A stretch of DNA of 64,000 bases from Phocaeicola sartorii JCM 17136 = DSM 21941 (GTDB taxonomy: Bacteria; Bacteroidota; Bacteroidia; Bacteroidales; Bacteroidaceae): NCBI RefSeq assembly GCF_000614185.1, contig NZ_BAKM01000031.1, forward strand, positions 1 to 64,000, in the 5' to 3' direction. Position numbers and translations under genes: made by a program. Positions 48,176 to 57,180 of this stretch are shown here, in pieces (position 1 is the first letter of the stretch; every line of letters starts with the position of its first letter). The notes beneath the pieces were generated by a model that was given only the letters and a program-made list of their open reading frames with translations, did not search any database and was not told where the DNA came from.

Positions 48176-48658
48176 ATGATTTCACAAAAATTACAAGACG
48201 CAATTAATGCTCAGATTGTAGCCGAAATGTGGTCGGCCAATCTTTATCTTTCCATGTCTTATTTCTTTGCAGCAAAAGGGTATGAAGGTTTTGCTTCATG
48301 GATGAAAGCGCAGGCTCGCGAAGAGAATGATCATGCCGATATGTTGGCGCAATATGTGATGAAACGTGGCGGACAGGCAAAGGTGGGAGCTGTGGATGCA
48401 GTTCCTCAGGAATGGGCTTCTCCGCAGGATGTGTTCGAGCATGTATACAAGCATGAATGTCATGTATCCGAATTGATTGACAAATTGGTAGATGTTGCTT
48501 CGGCTGAAAAGGACAAGGCTTCTCAGGATTTCTTGTGGGGATTTGTACGCGAGCAGGTGGAAGAAGAAGCTACCGTTCAAGGCATTTTGGACAAGATTAA
48601 GTTGGGTGGTGACGTCGCTTTGTATCACTTGGATATACAGCTTGGCGCAAGAAAATAA
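48176..48658 (+). CDS. ftnA: Ferritin
   Basis: A 160-residue non-haem ferritin storing iron in a 24-subunit shell. Ferroxidase ligands are visible in IVAEMWSANLYLSMSYFFAA (Glu), FASWMKAQAREENDHADMLA (Glu and His) and REQVEEEATVQGILDKI (Glu). Length is normal. Single gene with its own promoter; Bacteroides ferritins are known to respond to oxygen and iron, but no operator is obvious here. Confidence 0.95.
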   Translation: MISQKLQDAINAQIVAEMWSANLYLSMSYFFAAKGYEGFASWMKAQAREENDHADMLAQYVMKRGGQAKVGAVDAVPQEWASPQDVFEHVYKHECHVSELIDKLVDVASAEKDKASQDFLWGFVREQVEEEATVQGILDKIKLGGDVALYHLDIQLGARK

Positions 48659-48760
48659 GCGGTAAGAGAAACGAATGCCTGTTTTTTTCTTTTATGATAA
48701 CGATGTAGGTGTTTATTTGTAATAAAACGAGGGTGTCTGAAAAGGGCATCCTCTTACTTT

Positions 48761-49042
48761 TTATTTTTGTTTCTTTTGCAGACGTGCTATCTTACGACAA
48801 GAGTACACATTGTTCAGGTAGGCAAAGAACAACACTTTCAAAAGCATACGGGGATAATAAGCAGGATAACCATCACCTTTATAAGTGGACAACAACGGAC
48901 TGATGTCAATCTCATCAACGATCTGGTTGACAAGCCTGACTGGAGCATCCGAAGAAATATTTTCATCAAGACGGAAAGGAAATAAGGAATCAATACCTTG
49001 AGAATACTCCTTAAATTGTATATTTGTACTATCGATTAACAT
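48761..49042 (-). pseudogene. Truncated IS1182-family transposase (N-terminal DUF772 part)
   Basis: 93 residues: IQFKEYSQGIDSLFPFRLDE, then DEIDISPLLSTYKGDGYPAY and YPRMLLKVLFFAYLNNVYSC-RKIA, the N-terminal DUF772 domain of IS1182/IS5-type transposases. After RKIA the frame jumps to a short Lys/Gln end, consistent with an internal deletion removing the DDE domain. Confidence 0.7.
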
Positions 49043-49074
49043 ACTCTAAGATAAACATTTTAGAGCAAATAAAA

Positions 49075-49106
49075 AAAAGTCCGAGCTTGCGAAAGTTCGG
49101 ACTTTT
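49075..49106 (-). terminator. Terminator hairpin inside the IS end
   Basis: AAAAGTCCGA (49075-49084) and TCGGACTTTT (49097-49106) form a perfect 10-bp stem followed by T8 on the minus strand. It lies between the IS end and the transposase start and would also stop transcription of the upstream esterase gene. Confidence 0.75.
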
Positions 49107-49149
49107 ACTAAAAATGAAGGTACCCTTGTCGGACACCCTCTTTGTTATT

Positions 49150-49995
49150 TTATAGTATCTCTCTCAGCCATTTTTCTAATTCTCCCGTCCATTGACGCTT
49201 ATAGGTGAAGTTGTCGCGGAATCCCCACCCGTGGCCACCGATAGGATAGGTGTGAAGGGAAACGGAGACTTTATTCTTTACCAGTGCTAGGTAATAGTTC
49301 ACGCTGTTGCTGACGGGTACTGCCCCGTCATTGCTGCTGTGCATGATGAAAGCGGGAGGAGTATCGCCTGTTACTTGCAGTTCATTGGAGTAAAGTTTCA
49401 CTAGCTCTTCTGACGGGCTTTTTCCTAAAAGATTGTCACGTGAACCTTTATGGCAGTTTGCTAGATCCATACTTACTACGGGATAGAACAGGATCTGAAA
49501 ATCCGGACGTGTTTCGGCGGTATAATGGGTGGCTGCCGTACAGGCCAAGTGCCCACCCGCAGAGGCTCCCATGATGCCTATTTTCTGAATATGCCATTCG
49601 TTGGCATGCTCTCTCATCAGCCGGACAGCCTGAAGGGCATCGCTTAACGGTACATCATGGTGTCCGTTGGGCATACGGTATTTTAATACGGCGTATGTGA
49701 TGCCTTGTGCGTTGAACCAGTCTGCCATATCGTGACCTTCGTGATTCATTGCCAGACGTATGTATCCCCCTCCGGGACAAGCCACAACGGCCAGTCCGTT
49801 CGGCTTGGCTGCCGGATAAACGGTGAGGGTGGGTTCGCTGACATTGGAAATCCGGTTATTCTCTAATTTCTGTTCGGGGGTGGTGATGCCGTTAGAGTTG
49901 GGAGCGCCATTGGGCCATAATTTTAACTCTACAGGTTTCTGGGCAGACAATGCAGCAGAGATTGCAAGTAAACTCATTAGTAAGATTCGTTTCAT
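49150..49995 (-). CDS. Secreted alpha/beta-hydrolase (acetyl-esterase-like)
   Basis: A 281-residue exported hydrolase with signal peptide KRILLMSLLAISAALSA. Alpha/beta-fold features: the oxyanion-type VACPGGGYIRLAMNHEG, nucleophile elbow IGIMGASAGGHLACT, acid/His region HSSNDGAVPVSNSVNYY and IGGHGWGFRDNF. This pattern matches the BD-FAE/acetyl-xylan-esterase-like family of Bacteroidetes that removes acetyl or feruloyl groups from hemicellulose. Substrate unproven. Single gene, its end lying at the IS1182 repeat. Confidence 0.85.
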   Translation of the reverse strand: MKRILLMSLLAISAALSAQKPVELKLWPNGAPNSNGITTPEQKLENNRISNVSEPTLTVYPAAKPNGLAVVACPGGGYIRLAMNHEGHDMADWFNAQGITYAVLKYRMPNGHHDVPLSDALQAVRLMREHANEWHIQKIGIMGASAGGHLACTAATHYTAETRPDFQILFYPVVSMDLANCHKGSRDNLLGKSPSEELVKLYSNELQVTGDTPPAFIMHSSNDGAVPVSNSVNYYLALVKNKVSVSLHTYPIGGHGWGFRDNFTYKRQWTGELEKWLREIL

Positions 49996-50086
49996 ATAAC
50001 TTTTATTTTTAAGATGTTTGAAGGAAGGGTATTTTCCTTTCTGGCGTCACCTTTCAAAGGTCGATACCCCTTCTTCAAAAGAAAGG

Positions 50087-52078
50087 TTATTTTTTCTTGA
50101 TATGCATACTGGCTTTAACCAGCCATACGATCAGGAGGATATAGGCGGCTATTGACAGCACTTCGCTCATCGGGTTGTTCAGCCATTCTTCATTGATCAG
50201 ATTGATACCGCCAAAACGCATGGCTGCACTGACAACCCCCATCAATGCGCCTCCGGCTATGAATCCGGATGCCAGCAAAGTTCCTTTCTCACCACGTTCG
50301 GCGTTCACGGTCTCGTCTTTGCTGCGGGTAGTGACATACCAGTTCACCGCTCCGCCTACCAGCAACGGTAGGTTTAATTCCAGTGGAATGAACATACCCA
50401 GTGCAAAAGCCAGTGCGGGTACTTTGAAGTAGGTCAGAATCAATGCCAGTACGGCGCCTATTCCGTAAAGCAGCCATGGAGCGCCTACACCGTTCATCAA
50501 TGGGTCTATTACGGCTGCCATCGCGTTGGCCTGCGGAGCCGCCAATGCGCCGGTGGAGAAACCATAGGTCTTGTTCAGGATCATGATGACGCCGCCCACT
50601 GTTGCCGCCGATACCAGTGTGCCGAGGAATTTCCATGTTTCCTGTTTGGCAGGAGTACTGCCCAGCCAATAACCTATTTTCAAGTCTGTGATGAACCCGC
50701 CTGCCATGGAGAGTGCCGTACAAACCACACCACCCATAACTAATGCGGCAACCATGCCGGTAGCACCTTTCAGTCCTACGGCAACCATTACTACCGAGGC
50801 AAGTATCAGTGTCATTAATGTCATTCCCGATACCGGGTTGGTGCCGACTATGGCAATAGCGTTGGCTGCTACGGTGGTAAACAGGAATGCGATGCCGGCT
50901 ACGAGCAGGATGGCTACAATGCTGTGCAATACATTTCCATGCATCACATCAAAAAAGAAGAACAGCAAGATAAGCAGGATGGTGAAGATGGAACCGAAGG
51001 CGATCACTTTCATGGAAAGGTCTTTTTGCGTGCGGATAACGTTTGCTTCCACCTTTTTGCCACCCATCTCCTTGGCGGCCAGTCCCACGGCACTTTTTAT
51101 AATGCCCCATGAGCGCATGATACCGATCACACCGGCCATGGCGATACCACCGATGCCGATACTTTTGGCATATTCCTTGAATATAAGTTCGGGTGACATT
51201 TCGTTGATGGTCTGTGTCAAAGCCGGATTCCATGCATTCAGCACTTGCTCACCGAACAACAGGGCCATACCCGGGACAATAACCAGCCATACCACTAATG
51301 AACCGGCACAAATGATAGCCGCGTATTTCAAGCCTACAATGTATCCTAAGCCTAATACTGCCGCACCGGTGTTTATTTTCATCACCAGTTTGGCTTTTTC
51401 AGCAACTATCTCCCCCCAGCCGCATACGCGGGTGGTGAAGTTTTCATTCCACCAGCCGAATGTGGCTACAATGAAGTCGTACAGACCTCCTATTAATCCT
51501 GCAAAAAGCAACGGTTTAGCCTGGCTTCCGCCTTTCTCGCCAGAAACAAGCACCTGCGTACTGGCAGTGGCTTCGGGGAAGGGATATTCGCCGTGTTTGT
51601 CGCTGACGAAATATTTACGGAAGGGGATGAGGAATAGGATTCCCAGAATACCTCCCAGCAGTGAGCTGATGAACATCTGGAAGAAGTTGACTGTCATTTC
51701 GGGATATTTTTCCTGCAATATATAAAGGGCGGGTAATGTGAAGATGGCTCCTGCCACTATTACTCCCGAACAGGCACCGATGGATTGGATGATTACATTC
51801 TCACCTAACGCATTTTTACGCTTGGCGGCTCCCGATACACCTACGGCGATGATGGCGATAGGGATGGCGGCTTCAAAAACCTGTCCCACTTTTAATCCTA
51901 GGTAAGCTGCGGCTGCCGAGAATAATACCGCCATGGCGATACCCCATAACACAGACCATAGGTTTACTTCGGGATATTTTTTGTTTGGTGACATGATGGG
52001 GTGATATTGTTCCCCCGGTTTCAGAGGTCGGAACGCGTTATCGGGCAATCCAACCGATTTTTCTTCTTCTTGTTTCAT
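50087..52078 (-). CDS. OPT family oligopeptide transporter
   Basis: A 663-residue inner-membrane transporter with about 16 hydrophobic segments. OPT landmarks are the N-terminal SVLWGIAMAVLFSAAAAYLG, the segment KHGEYPFPEATASTQVLVSG, and the late GIGAVLALILTYFKVPALAF with LGMFIPLELNLPLLVGG. It belongs to the bacterial OPT branch (TIGR00733-like), thought to take up short peptides with protons. Stands alone; 107 bases of gap to the esterase gene and 85 to the next gene. Confidence 0.93.
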   Translation of the reverse strand: MKQEEEKSVGLPDNAFRPLKPGEQYHPIMSPNKKYPEVNLWSVLWGIAMAVLFSAAAAYLGLKVGQVFEAAIPIAIIAVGVSGAAKRKNALGENVIIQSIGACSGVIVAGAIFTLPALYILQEKYPEMTVNFFQMFISSLLGGILGILFLIPFRKYFVSDKHGEYPFPEATASTQVLVSGEKGGSQAKPLLFAGLIGGLYDFIVATFGWWNENFTTRVCGWGEIVAEKAKLVMKINTGAAVLGLGYIVGLKYAAIICAGSLVVWLVIVPGMALLFGEQVLNAWNPALTQTINEMSPELIFKEYAKSIGIGGIAMAGVIGIMRSWGIIKSAVGLAAKEMGGKKVEANVIRTQKDLSMKVIAFGSIFTILLILLFFFFDVMHGNVLHSIVAILLVAGIAFLFTTVAANAIAIVGTNPVSGMTLMTLILASVVMVAVGLKGATGMVAALVMGGVVCTALSMAGGFITDLKIGYWLGSTPAKQETWKFLGTLVSAATVGGVIMILNKTYGFSTGALAAPQANAMAAVIDPLMNGVGAPWLLYGIGAVLALILTYFKVPALAFALGMFIPLELNLPLLVGGAVNWYVTTRSKDETVNAERGEKGTLLASGFIAGGALMGVVSAAMRFGGINLINEEWLNNPMSEVLSIAAYILLIVWLVKASMHIKKK

Positions 52079-52163
52079 GTTTCTCTATGTTGTTATTTTT
52101 GAAATTTATCATAATAAATGCCCAAAAATAGTGAAAAAATAAAGAAACATCCTCATGATTTGA

Positions 52164-52904
52164 TTAGAATATCTGAAATTTCAGTCCAAATGATAGTCTC
52201 AGATAGTCATCGGGCTTCAGATAACTGTTGTTGAACGCACTGACAACATATAAATCGCATGTGCTGATTTCGTAGAATGCGGTGATGCTTTTAGAGAACT
52301 TCCGGTACTTTTCGGGCACATCGAGACGGACGCGTTGTCCCAAGAAGATATGGGTGCGGATACGGGTGGAAAACCCGTAGTATCCACGGGGGTAACGCTC
52401 GGGTTCGCTTGTCCAGAAATCATCGCTGAATACGGTGTTGAAATAGATTCCGGTAGTTAACGGTTCCAACGAGAAGTCTTTGCCCAACCAGATACTCCAC
52501 GGGATATAATTCTGTTTCAAAGTCATGGTCATCTTGAAATGTTTGGATGAGTAGCGCGGGATGAATCCCAAAAGAAGATCGGTTTCCCATTGGCTTCTTT
52601 TTCCATAATCCCAGCCTATGCCCCAGGATAACAGGCCCATTCCACCAGCGTACTGTAATTTGGTATGGGTGGGGATCAAGGCTTCCCATGCCCGCCTGTA
52701 ACGGTGTACGCGCTTGTCGTATTTATGATGCCGGTTTGGCATTTGGGTTATAATATCTTCCCCTTGGTCTTGAACGGAAGAGACAAGTATGCTGTCTTTG
52801 GGAAAAAATGAGTAGGGTGCTTTATATTCTTGGGCTTGTGCTGTAAAGGACAACAGTGGCCACAGTAGGTTCAGAAAAATCTTTTTAAAATTCAACGGTC
52901 TCAT
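52164..52904 (-). CDS. Hypothetical secreted outer-membrane-like protein
   Basis: A 246-residue protein with signal peptide RPLNFKKIFLNLLWPLLSFTAQAQ from the chosen start. The rest has alternating aromatic beta-strand patterns (KLQYAGGMGLLSWGIGWDYG, YLRLSFGLKFQIF) and ends in Phe, as outer-membrane beta-barrels do. I recognise no family. Its start lies inside the 3' end of the phosphoesterase gene (overlap about 20 bases), so the two are probably translated together. Confidence 0.6.
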   Translation of the reverse strand: MRPLNFKKIFLNLLWPLLSFTAQAQEYKAPYSFFPKDSILVSSVQDQGEDIITQMPNRHHKYDKRVHRYRRAWEALIPTHTKLQYAGGMGLLSWGIGWDYGKRSQWETDLLLGFIPRYSSKHFKMTMTLKQNYIPWSIWLGKDFSLEPLTTGIYFNTVFSDDFWTSEPERYPRGYYGFSTRIRTHIFLGQRVRLDVPEKYRKFSKSITAFYEISTCDLYVVSAFNNSYLKPDDYLRLSFGLKFQIF

Positions 52905-53691
52905 AATCGTAGGTTCCATCTTCTTTAATGGTGAATAATAAGTAGATGCGTTTGTCTATGCAGGGGCATTGGAAGTATAGAATTCCATCGTTAAACAAAT
53001 CATCGACTGTAAGCTGGTGTTCGTGTCCGTAAAGACAGAATTGGACTTGGGGGAACTGGTTGACGTATAGTTGGAAAATTTTTGCTACATTGTTGTTGAA
53101 TATGAATTCAAAAGGTTTTACGTGCATGGCGAATACGGTCTTTTCTACTTCGGATGGCAGGTTGTTTAGCTCATTTTCTATAAAGTTGAAATCGGGTACC
53201 GGCTCCGAATAATCATACTCCATGGCATTGGTGTTGAGACAGATAAAGCGTACGTTTCCGGCAGTGAAAGCGAAATTAGGATTTCCATAAATGGCTCTGT
53301 ATGCGTCTTCACCTGTACCCAGACAGTCGTGATTGCCTAAAAGGCATACGTAGGGCATCTGGAATTTGTTGAATATATTCCGCATCCATACAAATTCTTT
53401 TGTGACTCCGAAGTCGGACTGGTCTCCTCCATGAATGACAAAGTCTATGTCGCCATGGGCGTTGATGGCTTTTACAACGTCTTCGGTAGAGTTATACCAT
53501 CGTTGGGTGTCACTGATCATGGCAAAGCGGATTGTTTTTTTGCCTTGCATTTTGTTTTCTATCAATTGGATGTTTTTGTTGGTCAGTTCTCTTTCTCCTG
53601 TAATATGTACATCGTATGGATGGGTTTCCAGCATGTCGCAGCCACTGATGTATAAGGCCAATAGGACAAAAAATAATAGTCTGTTTGTCAT
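52885..53691 (-). CDS. Metallophosphoesterase lipoprotein
   Basis: A 268-residue calcineurin-like phosphoesterase. Signal TNRLLFFVLLALYISGC has a lipobox Cys at about residue 18. Metal motifs: FAMISDTQRW (DxQ in place of DxH), DFVIHGGDQSD (GGDQ in place of GDxxD), CLLGNHDC (GNHD), FAMHVKPF and CLYGHEHQL (GHxH). The two altered metal motifs (Gln for the usual His in DxH) are seen in phosphodiesterase-like branches. Cell-surface or periplasmic; substrate unknown. Confidence 0.85.
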   Translation of the reverse strand: MTNRLLFFVLLALYISGCDMLETHPYDVHITGERELTNKNIQLIENKMQGKKTIRFAMISDTQRWYNSTEDVVKAINAHGDIDFVIHGGDQSDFGVTKEFVWMRNIFNKFQMPYVCLLGNHDCLGTGEDAYRAIYGNPNFAFTAGNVRFICLNTNAMEYDYSEPVPDFNFIENELNNLPSEVEKTVFAMHVKPFEFIFNNNVAKIFQLYVNQFPQVQFCLYGHEHQLTVDDLFNDGILYFQCPCIDKRIYLLFTIKEDGTYDYETVEF

Positions 53692-53875
53692 TGTTCTCTT
53701 AAATTTGCTGCAAAGTACGTCATTTTAATCAGAATAAGAGTGGCTTATTATTGGGGAAAAATGTTCTTTTTTTCTTATTTTTGATAAAAGAGGGGATGGT
53801 TGGGAGGATAGGTGGTTGCTTGAACAGCTTTTCTTCGCTTGCATACTAGCAGGTGGGGCAGTGTTTTCCGGATAT

Positions 53876-53929
53876 AAAAAGAGGATGTATCAAACTTGAA
53901 TCTTTTTTGTTTTGATACATCCTCTTTTT
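53876..53929 (-). terminator. Terminator of the DUF1573 gene
   Basis: AAAAAGAGGATGTATCAAA (53876-53894) and its complement (53911-53929) form a long stem with flanking A/T runs, 14 bases past the stop of the minus-strand gene. The remaining gap to 53691 holds nothing recognisable. Confidence 0.88.
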
Positions 53930-53942
53930 ATGATGTGAAAAT

Positions 53943-54356
53943 TTATTCTGCGGCTGCGTCTTTCGGGGTCATGTCGCCTTCTATATAAAGACGCGTCATC
54001 TCATTTTTTCCGTTTGTGCGGATAGTGATTGATTTTTTGAAATGTCCCGGGAATTTGCCGGCACCATTATAAGTCACTGTTATCTGTCCGCTTTCGCCCG
54101 GTTTGATGGGCTCTTTGGGATATTGGGGAACCGTACATCCGCAGGATGCGATTGCTTGATGAATGACCAAGGGACCGTCTCCCGAGTTCTTGAATTTGAA
54201 AACACAGGTCACTTTCGGACTTGATTCGGAAAATGAACCGAAATTATGTGTTGTTTTTTCAAAGGTTATTTCTGCTTCTCCTTGAGATTGCCATACAGCC
54301 GCGTATGTGGTTAACCCTATAATTAACAATAATGTTGAAAGCAAAATTTTCTTCAT
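53943..54356 (-). CDS. Secreted DUF1573 protein
   Basis: A 137-residue exported protein; signal peptide KKILLSTLLLIIGLTTYAA from the chosen start (three codons into the frame). One DUF1573 Ig-like domain follows: ITFEKTTHNFGSFSESSPKV, ASCGCTVPQYPKEPIKPGES and ITVTYNGAGKFPGHFKKSIT. These small periplasmic or surface proteins are abundant in Bacteroidetes; function unknown. Terminated by the 53876 hairpin. Confidence 0.85.
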   Translation of the reverse strand: MKKILLSTLLLIIGLTTYAAVWQSQGEAEITFEKTTHNFGSFSESSPKVTCVFKFKNSGDGPLVIHQAIASCGCTVPQYPKEPIKPGESGQITVTYNGAGKFPGHFKKSITIRTNGKNEMTRLYIEGDMTPKDAAAE

Positions 54357-54450
54357 TCGTTCCACTGTTTAAAAATTATGGGGACTAAATTACTGTTTTT
54401 TTTATAAAAGGTCTTTAACTGTTAGTGAAATAAATGGTAAATTAACACCT

Positions 54451-54804
54451 TTAAAAATAAGGGACAAAGATAATCAACCCTATGATGGCGGTAAAGATGG
54501 CGCAAATCAGTACGGCTCCTGCTGCTACGTCCTTTACGTCTCCGGCCACAGGATGGTAGTCCGGAGATACTAGGTTCACCAGACGCTCTATAGCGGTGTT
54601 GAATGCTTCTGCAGCCAGTACCATTGCAAAGCACAGGAGGATGATAAGCCATTCGGTGCGTGTTATTTCAAACCAGATGCCTGCAATGGTTACGGCGATG
54701 ACGGCTGTGCAATGTATCCAAGCATTGTGTTCCTTGCTTAAAAAACTACATAAGCCTTTCCAGGCGTATGTAAAGCTTTTTAGTCGTTTATGCAGTTCAT
54801 TCAT
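54451..54804 (-). CDS. dgkA: Diacylglycerol kinase
   Basis: A 117-residue integral membrane kinase with three transmembrane helices. The DagK signature is EAFNTAIERLVNL in TM2, preceded by KEHNAWIHCTAVIAVTIAGI, and DVKDVAAGAVLICAIFTAII forms TM3. It phosphorylates diacylglycerol or undecaprenol; Bacteroidetes members of this short type may favour undecaprenol. It lies 22 bases after the end of rel and is probably co-transcribed. Confidence 0.92.
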   Translation of the reverse strand: MNELHKRLKSFTYAWKGLCSFLSKEHNAWIHCTAVIAVTIAGIWFEITRTEWLIILLCFAMVLAAEAFNTAIERLVNLVSPDYHPVAGDVKDVAAGAVLICAIFTAIIGLIIFVPYF

Positions 54805-54825
54805 TTTTTGAAGGTTTTGGGTGGG

Positions 54826-57037
54826 TTATCCTCTGTTTACCTGTTTTACTCCTTTTACAGTCTTTATCTTTTTTACTAATGATTCCAGCTTTGAAGTGTC
54901 ATCTACCATTACTGTCATCATGCCGTTGAACAGTCCGTCGTGCGAGTCGATGCTGATGGAACGGAGCAGGATATCGTTTTCCTTGTTGATAATGGAGGTG
55001 ATGTTTGTTACAATCCCTATATCATCATGACCGACAATGCGCAGCGTGATGGGGTATTGTTTGCCGTGGCTTTTCCCAGCCAGCGCGCCTTTACGATACG
55101 GTAAGCGAAACGTGATTGCAACTCCCGTGCGTTAGGGCAGTCGGTACGGTGTATTTTGATTCCTCCGCTGATGGTTACAAACCCGAATACATCATCACCA
55201 TAGATAGGATTACAGCATTTGGCTAATTTGAAGTCCAGTCCTTTCAAATTCTGATCAATGACTAGCACGTCCTCTTTGAAAGTCTTGTCATCCTGTGTTA
55301 TCTGCATGCTGAAATTCTCGGCGCTGCGATAGACGATATCTTCCCGGTTTTCCGTTTCCTTTTTCTTCAGTTCCAGGTATTTTTCGATGATGTCGTTCGC
55401 ATCTCTTGTCTCGTTGGCTATGTCCTGGTAGAACTCGGTTACAGTTTTGTATCCCAGCTTTTTTATCAGGCGCATCATCACCGCTTCGTCGTATTCCAGT
55501 TTGCGGTTTTTGAATTTACGTTCTATGGTTTCTTTGGCGAACTCTGTCTGGCGAGCTTCTATCTCTTTGATGGCCTGGCGTATTTTGGTTTTTGCTTTCG
55601 AAGTGGTGACGATATTCAGCCAGTCGCGTTTGGGTGTCTGGGTGTTTGAAGTCATGACTTCTACTTGGTCGCCGCTGTTCAGCGTTTGTTTTAATTGTGC
55701 GTTCTTTCCGTTCACCTTTGCTCCGATACATTTGGAACCCAGTTTGCTGTGGATGGCGAAGGCAAAGTCTAGTACGGTCGCTCCTTTCGGCATCTTGTAC
55801 AAGTCACCTTTGGGGGTGAATACGAATACTTCGTCTTCGTATAACTCCAGTTTGAACTGGTCCATCACTTCCAGGTCACTGTCGGCGTTCTCCAGCGTTT
55901 CCCGGATGGAGGTCAGCCATTCATCCAGACCGCTTTCTCCTTTTACGCCTTTGTAACGCCAGTGGGCTGCCAGACCACGTTCCGCTATCTCGTCCATGCG
56001 TTCGGTGCGTATCTGTACTTCCACCCATTTGCCTTCAGGCCCCATTACAGTGGTGTGCAAGGATTCGTATCCGTTACTTTTGGGTACGGAGAGCCAGTCG
56101 CGCAGACGTTTGGGATTGGGCATATACATATCGGTCACAATGGAATATACTTGCCAGCATTCTTGTTTTTCCTTGTCAACGTGAGAGTCCAAAATGATTC
56201 GGATGGCAAACAAGTCATACACTCCTTCGAAGGGACATTTCTGTTTCTTCATTTTCTGATAGATGGAATGGATGGACTTGGTACGCCCTTTCATGTGGAA
56301 CTTTAATCCTGCTTCTTCCAGCTTATGCTGTATCGGTTCGATAAAGGCGGCTATGTATTTGTCACGGGAGGCTTTCGTTTCGTTCAGTTTGTCCTTTATA
56401 TGATAATATACGTCGTGCTCGGTATATTTCAAGGAAAGATCTTCCAGTTCCGATTTCAGTTTGTATAGCCCCAGCTTATGTGCCAGAGGTGCGTACAGAT
56501 AGGCAGCTTCGTTGGCTACTTGGGTGCGTGCTTCTATATTGGGAGTCTCCTTTATCTGTCTCATCAGGTTCACGCGGTCCGCAATGATGATCAGAATAAC
56601 ACGCATGTCTTCGGCAAAGGAGAGTAGCAGGTTGCGGAAATTTTCCGATTCTATGGTAGGGCTTTTGGAGTATAGCTCATTGATTTTCACAAGACCGCGT
56701 ATGATCCCTGCTACATCCTCTCCATATTCCTGTTGTACAGATGCTAAGGTGCATAAATGGTTCTTTACCGATTCGTGCAGCATGATCCCCAGGATGGAAG
56801 CCCGTTTCATCCCAATTTCCTCGGCCACGATGACAGCGGTCTGCATATCTTTGATGATAGGATTCATCCGAAACAGTTTCGTGGCAGGTTACCTTCGGCA
56901 ACTGCTTTTATGAGGTGTATTTTTAACTTATGGCAATCACCCTTCTGCAAGGTGTCGCCGGATAATTGCAGCAATCGTTTATAGAGGGCGAACAGTTGCT
57001 CACGCTCTTTGGCTGTGAAAAATGCTTTTTCTTCCAT
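54826..57037 (-). CDS. relA: RelA/SpoT-family (p)ppGpp synthetase with degenerate hydrolase site (two frameshifts)
   Basis: Stringent-response enzyme of about 737 residues. N-terminal HD-domain region reads ASILGIMLHESVKNHLC: the HDxxED of an active hydrolase is replaced by HESVKN, and later IIADRVNLMRQI is altered from ADRLHNM, so hydrolysis is unlikely. The synthetase domain is intact: VYDLFAIRIILDS, PKSNGYESLHTTV, EVQIRTERMDEIAERGLAAH. A TGS domain (EDEVFVFTPKGDLYKMPKGA) and an ACT domain close the protein. Frames are broken near 56867 and 55072 by one missing base each; repair joins NCFG to MNPIIKDM and RWLGK to SHGKQYPITLRIVGHDD, ending at 54826. Confidence 0.9.
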
Positions 57038-57111
57038 AACACGTGAAATCTTTTCGAGGGTAAAGGTAGTTTTTTTCTTTATTTATTAGGTAGTGTTCTA
57101 GCATTTTTTTG

Positions 57112-57119
57112 TATTTTTG
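57112..57119 (+). promoter_or_regulatory. -7 promoter box (TATTTTTG) for the DUF4301 gene
   Basis: TATTTTTG matches TAnnTTTG, 62 bases before the start at 57181. Confidence 0.45.
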
Positions 57120-57180
57120 GGCAATTAATAGTGAATGAGTAAGGTAACAATTTATTTAAACCATATAAAATCATGTACTT

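Larger units (their letters stand above)
48729..49140 (-). mobile_element. Internally deleted IS1182-like element with both terminal repeats
   Basis: GAGGGTGTCTGAAAAGGG (48729-48746) and CCCTTGTCGGACACCCTC (49123-49140) are terminal inverted repeats matching at 16 of 18 bases. The 412-base unit contains only the first part of a transposase (48761-49042, minus) and a terminator-like hairpin near the right end. A full IS of this class would be about four times longer. No target duplication is obvious. Confidence 0.7.

Noticed and set aside
50688-51725. 345-codon open frame on the plus strand across the OPT transporter gene
   Set aside because: It lies entirely antisense to a clear 663-residue OPT gene, has no start context or family, and its Pro/Thr/Ala-rich composition is what the reverse frame of hydrophobic codons gives.
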